NCBI GenBank assembly: GCA_963682025.1
Contig: CAVMKG010000209.1
Location: forward strand, 129,001 to 193,000
Reading direction: 5' to 3'
DNA from: Cordilura impudica
Taxonomy: Eukaryota > Arthropoda > Insecta > Diptera > Scathophagidae
DNA: 64,000 nucleotides
Shown here: in pieces, positions 23,470 through 35,975 of the stretch
How positions within the stretch are numbered: position 1 is the first letter of the stretch
Layout of the letters: each line of letters opens with the position of its first letter
Notes under the pieces: model-generated
Seen by the model: the letters and a program-made list of their open reading frames with translations, nothing else
Database searches by the model: none
Told to the model about the DNA's origin: nothing
Made by a program: the position numbers and the translations under genes

Positions 23470-24132
23470 AAACAAGCATTAACCATATTTGAGTGGCATT
23501 GTTATTAATTTTTTGCCTTGGAATATGAAAAAATTCATATCGGATACTATATTTATATGAGAACTAGATCGAAAAATGGACCGATCCCGACCATATCGGA
23601 AAAGTCACTTATTTTTTTTGCAAAAACATATACAAACCAAATCAGAGAAAAATCTGTGGAATAATTGTAGTGTATGATAGATTTAAATGAAGATTGGAAT
23701 TCAGCTTCATATGGAGGCTATGACTAAGAATTGGCCAATAGGTTTTATTTTTGCACTACTGCTGAATGGATGTAATACAATACAATGGATGTAATATAAT
23801 ACACAAACCGAATTTGACCGAGATCTATATAATAATTTGGATATTATGGCGATATAAGTAGGTCTCAACTGGTGCAAATACGTCCGAACATGAACCGATT
23901 TGCACCAGTTTCAATAGCATCCATTCTATCGCCGATGGAAGCTAAAATAATAAATTTCATCGAAATATAATCATGTTTAATTACAAGTTTTCTATGGACA
24001 CCGAGACGGACAGACGGACTGGCGGACGCACATCGCTAAATAGACTGAGGAAGTGACTCTGAGTCTATCGGTATAATAGGCCAAATCAGCACAAAGTTAT
24101 TCTACGCTGACCACAAAGTGGTATAGTGTATA
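23470..24132 (-). mobile_element. DINE family A, diverged copy (A6)
   Basis: Shares the family order on the minus strand from AAATTCATATCGGATACTAT to GACCACAAAGTGGTATAG; the 3' palindrome is lost. Confidence 0.75.
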
Positions 24133-24225
24133 AAAACTGGATGCTGTTATGATATAAGCATGTTACTAGCTTTTCAGTAAAATAATTTTTTTTTTTTTTT
24201 TTTTTTTTTATAATTCTAAAATAAA

Positions 24226-25018
24226 ACAAGTAAGAAAATTATAGTCGGTCTAGACCGACTATACGATACCCTATACCATGCGTTTAGAAACCCTATCTCT
24301 TAGGCCCAACTAACTGGACATTGAAAATAAGCAAAAACCAAATTTGAGTGGAATTTTTATTAATTTTTTTGGCTGCAGATATGAAAAAGTTCATATCGGA
24401 TGCTATATCTATAAAGGGACTAGGTCCAAAAATGGACCGATCCTGATCATGTTTGGTAAAGTCTCTTGTATTTTGCAAAACTATGTACAAACAAAATTTG
24501 AGAAGAATCAGTGCAATATTTTTGTTTTTTAATAGATTTAAGTGAAGATCGGGAAGCAGCTCTATATGGGGTCAAAGGTATCATTTTTGGACTACTCATT
24601 AGTGGATGTAATGAACGCATACAAACCCAATTTGAGTAAGATCTATATGACAATTTGGATCTTATGGCAATTTATGTCGATTTCATATGGGTAATTTGTA
24701 TGGGGGCTAGGTCTGAACATGGACCGATTCCCACCAATTTCAATAGCGTTCATCCCATGGCCGATAAAAGCTTATATGCCAAATTTCATCAAAATATATT
24801 CATATTTGCGACCTGCAGTTTGATTACAAGTTTTACATGGACACACAGACGGACGGACGGACGGACGGACGGACGGACGGACATTGTTAAATCAACTCAG
24901 AAAGTGATTCTGATTCGATCGGTGTAATTAAAGATGGGTCTAGGTCAAATATTTTTGGTTGTTACAAACAGCAGCACAAAGTCATTATACCCAAACCACA
25001 TAGTGGTATAGGGTATAA
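24226..25018 (-). mobile_element. DINE family A, full-length copy (A7)
   Basis: Intact palindrome near 24240-24263, GACG microsatellite 24850-24882 and 5' end at about 25018. Very similar to A3. Confidence 0.9.
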
Positions 25019-25316
25019 ATATTGCACTGATTCTTCTCAAATTTTGTTTGTATATATTTTTGCAAAATACAAGAGACTTTACCAAACATGATCAGGACCG
25101 GTCCATTTTTGGACCAAGTCCCTATATAGATATAGCATCCGAAATGAACTTTTTCATATCTGCAGCCAAAAAAAATTAATAAAAATCCCACTCAAATTTG
25201 GTTTTTGCTTATTTTTTATGTCCAGTTAGTTGGGCCTAAGAGATAGGGTCTCTAAACGCATGGTACAGGGTATCGTATAGTCGGTCTGGACCGACTATAA
25301 TTTTCTTACTTGTTTT
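25018..25316 (+). mobile_element. DINE family A, 3' third in opposite orientation (A8)
   Basis: Begins inside the element at ATATTGCACTGATTC directly at the 5' end of A7 and runs to the CTTACTTGTTTTT end. With A7 it forms an inverted repeat with both 3' ends facing outward. Confidence 0.85.
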
Positions 25317-28000
25317 TAAATAAATTTAAAGAAAAAAATAATTTATATGATACAGTTTAATTTTTATAATTGTCGGCAAAAAACTCTAAAAATTTATTTA
25401 AAATAGTTAAGAGAATAATATGTATTTGGAACATCTTAATTAAAACGAATGTTTAACTATCATATATTTGTCTTGTCTTGTCCACGTGATGCATTTTTTG
25501 GAGAGAGAATAGTTGACGATATTATTGCGATTTATTGCTTCAAAAAGGTTTCTAATTTTTTCGAACCACATTTTTCCAAATCCATTATCGTACAACCTCA
25601 AAAACTTATTGATACTTGCCCTAAAATCTGTCCGACGTTTCACATATAACAAAAAAAAATAATATTATATAAAAAAATTTTTATAATATTTCAGTGTATA
25701 GAAATATTTATCGGTATTTAAATGCACATTCCTCCTTAATGAGTTAAACGTGACTCTGCATAACATTTAGTTTGCATATGCATATGCTTATTAAATAAAC
25801 CTAAATACACCAAAACAAAGTATATTCCTTTTATCATGTCCATAGATACTTACGTCTTACGCAAGGGAGTTTATTTTCTCTACAGAAGAGCATTAATGAT
25901 AATGAAATTGTTCATTATACTTTACAAAAATATTTACGTTTATATGCAATGAGATGAGATATTAAATTAACAAACACTGTAATATATTTTATGTAATTAC
26001 TAATTCGTCTACAGGCACTTCCAATATATTTGCTAATTTATTAAAAGCAATATTGCTTTATGTAATCTTATACTGAAATAATATACCTGCGACTATAACA
26101 GATTTTAGGTGCAAATTCAATCATAAATTACCTAAGGATATATTTAAATTGGATTTGATATAAAAATATCAAAGAAATTCTACTATGGCAAAAATCTGTA
26201 GGGCTCATAAAATATGATTTGGAAAAGCTATAGATTTCATATGAAATTAGTTTCTCTTTTAGATATGACATTTGAAATGTGAGCTCATTATTTACGCACA
26301 CAAATGCAGAAAACGTTGACAGTTATATAAAAATTTATTACGTACATTAAGTACTTTAATTTTTTCCGTACTTATAAGCTTTTTATAGGCCAGTTACAAA
26401 AAAACAACATTTATTTCTATGTGGTACACAATAAAACGCACTAAAATTCTAGTTCCAGTGTCAAGCCTAGAACATAGATCTTCCAGACCACAAGTTAAGA
26501 AATATTATATTCAATATTTTAAATTTGTTCAGGGTCTGTAAAATAAATAGAGTTAAATGAATATTTCAAAAGTGCTAGAAGGAAAGAATATTTCAAAAGT
26601 GCTGTGACATTAATATAGTGTATAAGATCAGTCAGATCGAAGTCATATGACCCAGATAGGTCAACCATTATGTATCTGTCTGGTGTCAATATTTTCCACG
26701 TGTCAATATTCTGCCATCTATTTTCCGCCTAGTGTAGTTAGCATAATACTAACCTTATACTTCTTCAATTTGTCGTACATTTATTTGTATTGATATTCGT
26801 ATTTATTTTTCTTCCAAAACAACTACATTAAAAACCATATAATTATAGTAAAGGATTTAAACATCGTTGATTATTTTAATAGCTTTAATATGATAGACAT
26901 ATGACTAAGTTAAAAATTTGTCGTGCATTTCTATACTAAGATCTGAAGGTATAATATTTCGCACCTAAATGTGTTACGCTAAAAATATCCATCTTTTAAA
27001 TGCACAAAACGTGCTGTCGAGTATTATTATTGCATATAATGGTACAGAAGGTCCAACCAAAAAACACAATTTCTTTTACTATCATTTACTATATAGTGTG
27101 AATATTAAAGTAAAAGGTTGAAAAGATTAAAATTGAACAGTGTTATATTAGCAAAAATTTTTAGTGAGTGCATAAATAGACAATACGATGCTGCTAAATA
27201 TAATAAAAAAAAATTTGTTTGTTTGTTTGTTTGTAAGAATTCTAAATTTTGAAATTCGGGTTTTCTTTTAATAATAAATAAAAGAATTACTTATTTAATA
27301 TGCGATAAGTTACAATTGGAATTTTGTGACTCGATGCCACACTTCAATAACCAATCTCCAAGTTTCGGAAACCATTTTAATATTCTAAGTTTTACACGGA
27401 AAATACATCAACACACAGGAGTTCAGTATTCTGCATTTCTATATATTTTACTCCCAACTTGGTCGAAAGCCTCGTGTGGTCAAAACCAACACGTCGATGT
27501 AAGAAATTCACACATCACAAAACCAATATCGAAACATCCGGCAAAAAAAAGTTATCAAGAAATATTAACATAAAAAAAATAATTTGAGGCAAAACTTAAA
27601 CCATATAAATTTTCAGACATGCAAAAGAAAAAAAGAAAATGCGAAAATATTTTCATATAGGTAATTAGTTAATATTAGCATACCTAAAAATCTTAAAGTT
27701 CAAAACTTCTTAAGCCTTAAAACCAAAGTCCTTAAAAGGATCCATAAAAATGATATATTATAATAGATTTTAATGGCGTATATAAAAATATACTTACGAA
27801 ATTAAAATAGTAAATTACCAATTTCACATAAAACTAATTTAAAAAATGATTTTATTCATGATTAAAATGCTACATTTTGTATAAATATGACATTTAGTTT
27901 TTTTTTTTGTGTTACTTAAAATCAAAACTTTCCTTTAACTATAAATTAATATTACCAATATTTTTCTTTGGGTATTTTATACAAATATTTGAACAAAAAA
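25317..28000. other. About 2.7 kb without recognised genes
   Basis: AT-rich. Contains a (GTTT)n run near 27219-27236 and an 18-bp direct repeat GAATATTTCAAAAGTGCT near 26560-26603. Short frames at 25440-25652 and 27316-27573 show no family I recognise. Confidence 0.45.
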
Positions 28001-28291
28001 TAAGTAAGAAATAAGTAAGACCAACTATACGATACCCTAAACCATGGTTTAGATACCCTATCTTTTCGGTCCAACTAATTCGATATAGCAAAAAAGCATA
28101 AACCAAATTTGAGTGGCATTGTTATTAATTTTTCGGCTGCAGATATGAAAAAGTTTTTATAGGATGCTATATTTATATGGGGATTTGGTCGAAAAATGGA
28201 CCGATCCTGATCATATTTGGTAAAGTCACTTACATTTGGAAAAAATATATAAAAACCAAATTTGAGAAAAATCTGTGCAATATTTTTGTTA
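28001..28291 (-). mobile_element. DINE family A fragment (A9)
   Basis: 3' part of a minus-strand copy with a damaged palindrome (ACCAACTATACGATACCCTA). Confidence 0.75.
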
Positions 28292-28396
28292 TACCCTATA
28301 CCACATATAACAGCCAATTAGTTGGACCGAAGAGATAGGGTCTGAAACCATAGTATAGGGTATCGTATCGTCGGTCTAGACCGACTATAATTTTCT
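28292..28396 (+). mobile_element. DINE family A mini-element, 5' and 3' ends joined (A10)
   Basis: ATACCCTATACCAC runs directly into the 3' CAGCCAATTAGTTGGACC block, TAGTATAGGGTATCG, palindrome and TTTTCT end. Only about 105 bp of the ~800-bp element remain. Confidence 0.7.
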
Positions 28397-28903
28397 AGTC
28401 CCCATACAAATGACCCATATGAAATCGACATAAATTGCCATAAGATCCAATTTTTCATATAGATCTCAGTCAAATTGGGTTTGTATGTGTTTATTATATC
28501 CGTTAATCAGTAGTCCAAATAAAATACCTATAGGACAATTCTTAGTCATAGGCCCCATATAGAGCTGCTTCCCGATCTTCACTTAAATCTATTAAAAACA
28601 AAAAAAAATATTGCACTGATTCTTCTCAAATTTTGTTTGTATATATTTTTGCAAAATAAAAGAGACTTTACCAAACATGATCAGGATCGGTCCATTTTTG
28701 GACGTAGTCCCCATATAGATATATCATCTGATATGAACTTTTTCATATCTGCAGCCAAAAAAAATTAATAAAAATCCCACTCAAATTTGGATTTTGCTTA
28801 TTTTCTATGTCCAGTTAGTTGGGCCTAAGAGATAGAGTTTCTAAACGAATGGTATAGGGTATCGTATAGTCGGTCTAGACCGACTACAATTTTCTTACTT
28901 GTT
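28396..28903 (+). mobile_element. DINE family A, 3' two-thirds (A11)
   Basis: Starts inside the element at GTCCCCATACAAATGACCC and ends in an intact palindrome and CTTACTTGTT. Together with A9 and A10 it forms a cluster of recombined ends. Confidence 0.8.
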
Positions 28904-30145
28904 TTTTTTTTTGAAAATGCTATAAAAAAAAAACTACTGAATATTATTTCAAATTTCTTTTTTTATTTGAAAGCACAATCCTTCCGGTTAATAATGGAAA
29001 ATAATTTAATTCAAATGGCTGCCTCAGCTGGCCATGCAGTAGCCTACACCATTGGTCCAATTTTTAAGCACATTATCGATTGTGTGCAGCTGTATTTCAC
29101 CAATGGCTCCACGAATATTGTCCTTTAAAGCGTCAATTGTCTCTGGCTTGTTGGCGTAACACTTATCTTTGAGGGCACCCAACAAATAATAGTCCAACGG
29201 TGTCAAATCGCAGCTCCGAGGCGGCCAAACGACATCAGCTCTGCGGCTGATAATGCGATCTTCAAAAACAGGGCGCAAAACATCGAGTGTAGCTTCGGCT
29301 GTGTGGCACGTAGCGCCGTCCTGTTGAAACCAAATGTTGCCAATACCCTCCTCTTCAATTTTTGTGAACAAAAAATCGTTCAACATGGCCCGCTAACGAT
29401 CGCCATTGACTGTAACGGCCACTCTTTGCTCATTTTCGAAGCAAAATGGCCCAATTATGCTTCTGGACCAAAATCCGCACCAAACAGTGACTCGTTTTGG
29501 GTGTATCGGCTTTTGAATGTATGCGTGCGGGTTTTCTTTGCCCCAAATGCGACAATTTTGCTTGTTTACATACCCGCCAAGATCAAAATGAGCTTCGTCT
29601 GAAAATATGATGTTTTTGGCAAAATCGGCATCTTCTGTAAACGCATTGGATGGTCAGTAAAAACGCATTGGATGGTCAGTTGGCTTCAACTCCTGAACCA
29701 ATTGGACTTTGTATGGCGTCAGACCAAGTTCTTTATGCAAAATTCGTCTCAATGATGCCTCCGAAATGTTCAATTCTTGAGAACGACGGTGAATTGATGT
29801 TGATGCCGCTTCACGCACACTTTCTGTCACAGCAGCAATATTCTCGGGTGTACGCACTGTTTTTGGCTTTTCACGCTTTGGTTTATCGATAAGGATGCCA
29901 GTTTCTTTCACTTTTTTCACAAGATAACGAACATACGGAGCAATTTTCGCACACATTCTGCAACATTACCATGACTTTCAAAGTAATGTCGCAATATTTC
30001 CCAGCGTTTTTCAAGCGTATACACAACCATATTCGTTCAGCGGAAGGATAAAACTAATTATCTGTCAAATCAGACATAAGCTAAGTGTTACAATTCACTA
30101 AATAAGCACTAGTTGAAAAAAAAACGTTAGGTGGCGGACCCTTTA
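28904..30145 (-). mobile_element. mariner-type transposon, one terminus missing
   Basis: The right terminus AAAAACGTTAGGTGGCGGACCCT (30116-30142) is the inverse of the AGGGTCCGCCA left terminus of the second copy at 40251. Here the left terminus is truncated in a T run where DINE A11 ends. The transposase gene occupies most of the length. Confidence 0.8.
29024..30040 (-). pseudogene. mariner/Tc1-superfamily transposase, disrupted
   Basis: Cut-and-paste DDE/D transposase. Visible on the minus strand: N-terminal helix-turn-helix part (29654-29956, SIHRRSQELNISEASLRRIL), then FSDEAHFDLGGYVNKQNC with the first catalytic Asp (about 29580-29600), WCGFWSRSIIGPF, WFQQDGATCHTAEATLD with the second Asp, and WPPRSCDLTPLDYY with the third. 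Spacing from the second Asp is 36 residues to the Asp of SCD or 41 to that of LTPLD; the latter would suggest a rosa-like DD41D lineage. Two lesions are visible: a 22-bp duplication (ACGCATTGGATGGTCAGT at 29641-29658 and 29663-29680) and a TAG where the second copy has a Tyr codon (about 29393). Confidence 0.85.
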
Positions 30146-30179
30146 TTTTGATGAGACCTTAATTTTTGTGTATTATTTT

Positions 30180-30765
30180 TATTCCCTATATCACTGTGTG
30201 GTGAGGGTATAATGACTTTGTGCTGATGTTTGTAACTACCAAAAATACTTGACCTAGACCCATCTTTTATTATACCGATCGACTCAGAATCACTTTCTGA
30301 AATCGACTTAAATTGCCATATGATCCAAATTATCATATAGATCTTGGTCAAATTGGGTTTGTGTGTGTTTATTACACCCGTTAATCAGTGGTCTAAAAAT
30401 AAAACCCATATGACATTTCTTAGTCATAGCCCCCATATTAAGCTGTTTCCCGATCCTCACATAAATCTATCAAAAAATAAAAATATTCTCAACTTTGGTT
30501 TTTATATGTTTTTTCAAAATATAAGCGAGTTTATCAAATATGGTCAGGATAGGTCCATTTTTTGCCCTAGTCCCCATATATATATAGTATCAGATATGAA
30601 CTTTCTCATATTCAAGGGAAAAAAAATTAATAACAATGCCACACAAATTTGGCTTATGTGCATTTATATCCAACAAGTTGGGCCTAAGAGATAGGGTTTT
30701 TAAATGAGTGATATAGGACATCGTGTAGTCGGTCTAGACTGACCAAAATTTTCTTACTTGTTTTT
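30180..30765 (+). mobile_element. DINE family A, diverged and internally deleted (A12)
   Basis: 5' end ATTCCCTATATCACTGTGTGG and 3' end GTCGGTCTAGACTGACC..TTTTCTTACTTG. The GTCC microsatellite region is deleted. Confidence 0.8.
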
Positions 30766-31464
30766 TATTATTTTTTGATACCCATAGTTTGATTTTTCGT
30801 TCCGCAGGAGCTGGAAAACCAACCATTTCTGTTCGTGAAGTATTAGTACAATTATATCATTCCGTCCTAGTTCCATTCGCCGCTTAAATAATTCAAAACC
30901 TCTAACTTAAATAATCAATGTATATAAAAATTGCTTGAATTGCCCAAATAAATTTTTTTTTTTCATATCTGGAAAGTTTTTTTGTAATAACCAAAAATCT
31001 ATATCTAAAAAGATAATGCCCATTTGTAATAAAAAAATGCTCATCTTATTTACACTTTTTTCAAAAAATTTATTTGTTTTTTATCCTAAATATTTCGTGT
31101 TGAATGGTTGTTTTCAAAGTTTGTGGGACCAAAATTCAGGCTATACGACCAAGCAAGTAACAAAAAACAGACAAACAAATAAAACAGACAAATTTTACCA
31201 TTTAAATTTCAAGGTAATACAAGTTAAAAATTCTCCCACTTAAAAAATTCATACTAAATTAATCTAAGTGTATTGATTTATGATGATTCTTCCGGAATTC
31301 ATAGTAAAAATTTGTCAGTAAATTTTTTTGGCGGCTGTCATTAATTTTTGGAGAGAAGAATTTATAATGTTCAACTTCTTTTAAAAAAATATTTACTAAG
31401 TTAAAATCTAAACTGTTGAGTTTTAAAAATCATCTGTCAGTATATACAGACTACAACATTCGTA
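30766..31464. other. AT-rich DNA, nothing recognised
   Basis: A 102-codon frame at 30935-31243 is Lys/Phe/Asn-rich with no recognisable motif and is not called. Confidence 0.4.
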
Positions 31465-32125
31465 AGAGAAAAGGCTTAGGTCCATTCAACCAAATTTGAC
31501 GAGCATTGCTGTTAGTTTTTTTACCTGTACACATGTAAAAATTCGTAACGGATGCTATATTTATATAGGAACTAAGTCGAAAAATGGACCGCTCGTGACC
31601 GCATATGATTAAATAACTTATTTTGTTGCAAAACTATTAACAAAATTTGAGAAAAATCAGTACATTATTTAGTTTTTTGATAGATCTAAGCGAAGATCGG
31701 GAAGCATCTTAATATGCGAGATATGACTACTAATTGTCCTACAGGGTTTATTTTCGGACTAATGATTAAAGAGTGTAATAAACACAGACAAAACAATTTC
31801 GATCTTATTCCAGTTTAAGTCAATTTAGTAGGGGTGATTTAATTCGGAGCAGAGTATGAACCTAAACCGATTTTCAACAATTTCAATAACCATCTGGCCG
31901 ACAAAATTTGATGTACCAATGTTTTCATAATTGCAACCTGTAGTTTGATTACAAGGTTTACATATACACACAAACAGACGGATGGACGGACGAACGGATA
32001 TCTCTAAATCGACTTAGACAGTTACTCTGAACCAATAGGTCTAAGTCAAATATATTTTCTAGTTACAAATATCTGCTCAAACTCTTCGTAACCAGACCGC
32101 ATAGTAGTGCATGGTGTTATAATAA
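31465..32125 (-). mobile_element. DINE family A, diverged copy (A13)
   Basis: Landmarks in order: AACGGATGCTATATTTATAT, GAAGATCGGGAAGCA, a GACGGATGGACGGACGAACGGA microsatellite and CCGCATAGTAGTGCATGG. No palindrome left. Confidence 0.7.
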
Positions 32126-32589
32126 AAAATAATTTAAAGAACAAATTTTTACTTCGATTTCTAAATGATTCATTACAGTTCATATCGATTCGAAAAAATT
32201 ATCGAATTTTCATTCTGTATAAATATATCCTTATAACTCAGTTACTTTAAACCATTATTTTAAGGGTTATCTTTAGAACAACTATGGCCTAACACTATAA
32301 AATGGAACATAACTGAATGTTTCAAATTTATATGAAAAATATTTCAAACTCTTAATTTTTTTTATATAAATTTTAATCGTTTCATTAAATTTCGTTTTAT
32401 AAAATGATACCACTAAACTAGCACCAGTTTTTATTTCATATATTAGTTTTAAAAATGAAAAATGTAGGAATAAATTTTAGAAACGGAATCCGGTGATTGT
32501 TATTTTATTGCATACCAGTATGCCCTGATGCGCTTTGCTACGACTTACCGAGACTTATTGATATGTTTTATTTCACAATCAATTTTTCT

Positions 32590-32990
32590 TAACAGAAACA
32601 AAAACAACGAAACACATGTTCAGCGATGAAAAAGCAACAATAGCTTACAAATCAAATCAAATACTGTATCAACTTTTTACATGTAATAAAACTAAACAGG
32701 ACACCATAAATATTGACAACGTTGTATATGAAATTGAATGCCATGAAAATGAGAGGGAACAAAGTTTATATTGGAACAACAAAAAGAGTGTTAGGGACAA
32801 GTATTGCTGAACATAAGGCGGACATAAACAAACAGAGAGAAACCACATCACTCAATCAGCATGTGAAAAATATAATAATATGGCTAATTTTGATAAGGAG
32901 AGGAGAATATATTAACGAATATGCTATAAACACAAGAGACGATAAAGACAACACAAAGCTATAGTATTCAGTTGCAATTACTTAGTAAAA
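32590..32990 (+). pseudogene. Penelope-like element fragment: GIY-YIG endonuclease domain
   Basis: Two overlapping frames share one family: VVYEIECHENE in the first, then, after a one-base shift near 32755, NKVYIGTTKRVLGTSIAEHKA in the second. VYEIEC..VYIGTTKR..RIAEHK is the usual start of the GIY-YIG nuclease at the C-terminus of Penelope-like retroelements. The catalytic Arg region is changed (GTSIAEHK where the family has TRIAEHK). A final DDKDNTKL and, after a stop, YSVAIT also fit the family end. No reverse transcriptase was found upstream. Confidence 0.65.
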
Positions 32991-33007
32991 TAAAAGTTCT
33001 GTGATAC

Positions 33008-33012
33008 TAGCG
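33008..33012. other. Target-site duplication TAGCG, left
   Basis: Identical to 35976-35980; 5 bp is the length expected for Transib. Confidence 0.85.
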
Positions 33013-35975
33013 CACTGTGGCCGGATATGCCATATTTTATATTCTTAAATTACATAGTCTTAGTATACTTATTTCAAAATTAAAAATAATCTGATGGCAA
33101 CCCTGTTACTTTACTACGGCTGCAAACTGCAATGTTTAATTAACAACTGTTTTTTTTGTCAAAAATAGAGGAAAGTTTTTCTAAACTTCGTGCTACTAGG
33201 AAATTGATACAAGTGAACAAAAAAATTTTAAAAAATATGGAAAATGAAGGTCAAGGTATGTAGACTGTAAATTATATGTAATTTAATGTCAGCGTTTGTC
33301 ATGTGGTAATTATGTGAATTATATGTATTAAGTGTTATAATAGAGAAAACCTAACCAACTTGACAATGCCTCGTAGATCGAAAACTAACTTTCTGCCAAC
33401 TTGTGCCAAAATGTATTTATTTACGAGTAAATTAGAGTCTGCCTATTTTAATATGTTATTAACGTTTTTTGCCCAATTTTGCCCATTCTCCAAATATTTT
33501 GGATTTTCCAGTGAATTTAGCTTTTAGCCGTTCAACTTTGCTACAGGTTTGGCTGGATAACAAGCGAAATTCAAACGATATTTCAACTGGATATTTGAAC
33601 AACTTGGCACTAATGGTATTAGTATTGCTAAAAAAAAGAGATGTTTTGAAAAAAATTAGGAGTTTTGGACTTTATATCAAGAAAAAATTACCAAAATGTA
33701 ATAGAACTATATCTACTTTTAAAACTAAACATGCCAAATGGCTCTCATCGACTATGATGATCAAACTTGATAACAAAAACGCAGAAACAGAACAGCGAAA
33801 TCAACTAATAGGACGTCCACGCCTGGCATATAAAGATGCGGGAACACGGCTTAAGAGAAAGTTGGCATCCGAACTAGCAGAAACCCACGAACATGACACA
33901 AGTCTGCTTGTAAATGCTGCCACGGTATCAGCAAAAAAATCCAATGAAAAAGATACAGCATTTATTTTCAAGAAATCTCGGCTTACTTCAAATAGACCAG
34001 CTGAAATAAAAAAAAAATATTTTTGAATGAACCCATCTCTCTTACACTAAATGAAGCTCTTTCATTTTTTCTGGAAAATTCATTAAGTAAAAGGCAATAT
34101 TTTAATATGACAGAAATAAATAAATTGCATTCTAATAATATATACCCAAGCTATGACAAAGTAGTGCAAGCTAAATTAAAATGTAGACCAGTTGGAATAA
34201 TTGTAACAGAAACCGCTGCGCACGTTTCTTTGCAAAATTTGCTAAATCACACTGCCAGTCGAATACTACTTTTGCAAGAGGAAGTATTTGCACAATATCC
34301 AGAAATAACTGATGTCATGCTACTCCTAAGTTATGGATTTGACGGATCATCTGGTCAGGCCATATACAAACAGCGATTTCAAGAGAATGAACCTTCATCA
34401 ATGGATCAATCACTATTTGTAACAACAGTTATTCCACTAAAAATAATAGAAAAATTGGGAAAGGTTTTGCGGATGAATCGTACGCCTCAGTCTGTACGAT
34501 TTTGCAGACCCTTTAAAATGGAATTTGCTAAGGAAAGCAAACAACATATTATTTCAGAAAAAAACAATCTGGACATACAAATACAAGAATTGACGCCATA
34601 TATATATTCTATTTTAAATGAAAAAAATATTACGATTTCTTATAATCTGAATATGACCCTTATAGATGGCAAAGTTTTGAATATTTTAACGGGAACTAAC
34701 TCGTGTCAATCGTGTCCAATCTGTGGTGCTACTGCAAAGCATTTTGTGAAAACTAGAGACATTAATTCGGAAATATTTAAGCCAAAGTCTGGTACCCTGA
34801 ATTTCGGCGTCAGTCCACTTCATGCGTGGATACGCATACTGGAGTTCGTATTAAAAATTTCTTACAGGATTGGATTAAATAAATGGCAGATAAGGGACAA
34901 AAATGAACGGGAGGTGATGAAGACTCACAAACAATCAATACAGAAAAAATTAAGGAAAGAAATGGGACTACTTGTGGATATGCCAAAACAAAACGGCAGT
35001 GGAAGCACTAATAATGGTAATACTGCAAGGAGGGCATTTTCAAATAAAAAGTTATTTGCATCCATTTTGGAATTTGATTTAGGTGTTCTTGAACATTTTC
35101 GTACAATTTTAATAGCAATTTCCTGTGAATATAAAATTAATGCCCTTAAATTCCACCAGTTCTGCGAAAAAACTATGACATTATATATGTCTAAGTATCC
35201 ATGGTATCCGATGTCGCCAACAGTTCATAAGATTTTGGTTCATGGTTCCCAAATTATAGCTGTAGCTCCTGTTTCTGTCGGATGCTTCGGCGAAAATGCT
35301 TCAGAAGGGCGCAATAAGATTTATAAAGAAGACAGGAGATCTCATGCACGCAAAAATAATCGAGTTAATACTATGACGGATGTGTTCAACAGGTCAATGG
35401 ATTCTTCAGACCCTTTACTTTCCAGTATTTTTATTAACAGAAGATTAGCCTTATCAAAAAAAAAATATATTGCCAAAGGAAGTCATTTCACTACTTGAGC
35501 TCGCGACTTTTAATACTGACCTAGCAAATTATGTTACCGATAATGATTCTGATGAGCAGCACATCGAATTAGATTATGATTCTGATAACGAAAATTTATA
35601 TGAATTTGCGGTTGAGTTAGATGTCGAAGATGATTAAATAAATTCTTTGTTCTAAGTCTGAAAAATATTTATGTGAGTAAATTGTTATTATTTTTTATAC
35701 ATATTATGGTAATATGTGTTTTCTTAAGTTACAGATTTGGGAAAATATAACGCATTCTTATATTCCAGACGTTAAATAAGAAACGTTATTTAGCTAGTTA
35801 TAACATCTACCTGCAACTAAGCTTTATACGGACGGTAAGAGTGGGCGTGGTCGTATCGATATGAAAATTTTAATATTTCTTAAGAATATCATTATTAGTA
35901 TATGTACAAATTTACAGCTCTGTAGCATCTTTATTAGACTTTATGCCAAAAAAAAATGCATTTCCGGCCATAGTG
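33013..35975 (+). mobile_element. Transib DNA transposon, near-complete (2963 bp)
   Basis: Terminal inverted repeats: left CACTGTGGCCGGATATGC at 33013, right (reversed) CACTATGGCCGGAAATGC ending at 35975. Both fit the CACWRTG start known for Transib ends and shared with the heptamer of V(D)J recombination signals. A perfect 5-bp duplication TAGCG flanks the element. The interior encodes one RAG1-like transposase. Confidence 0.9.
33237..35637 (+). CDS. Transib transposase (RAG1-like), two apparent frameshifts in A10 runs
   Basis: Likely catalyses cut-and-paste transposition. Proposed structure: a small first exon with ATG at 33237, an intron 33256-33511 (GTATGT..TTTTCCAG) preserving the frame, then one long exon. 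The reading frame shifts -1 at the A10 run 34008-34017 and +1 at the A10 run 35456-35465, ending at TAA 35635-35637 with an Asp/Glu-rich tail. Order of motifs: GRPRLAYKDAGTRLKRK near the N-terminus; GFDGSSGQ, plausibly the first catalytic Asp; CRPFKMEF; CPICGA, matching the CxxC of the RAG1 zinc site; VHKILVHG, matching its H-x4-H; ENASEGRNK, holding the expected catalytic Glu; SDPLL. In my by-eye alignment the RAG1 D708 position is Lys (FAKESK), with LIDGK an alternative second Asp; this is uncertain. Confidence 0.85.

Noticed and set aside
24447..24927. Frames of 60-97 codons repeated at 11343, 15510, 18790, 24447, 24655, 59020 and 59261
   Set aside because: They recur because DINE family A is repeated. 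They lie on both strands, lack domain motifs and include the GTCC microsatellite.
27316..27573. 85-codon frame near a (GTTT)n run
   Set aside because: No recognisable domain and no splice or repeat context to support it.
29303..29602. Plus-strand frames at 29303-29602 and 29650-29892
   Set aside because: Antisense shadows of the minus-strand mariner transposase.
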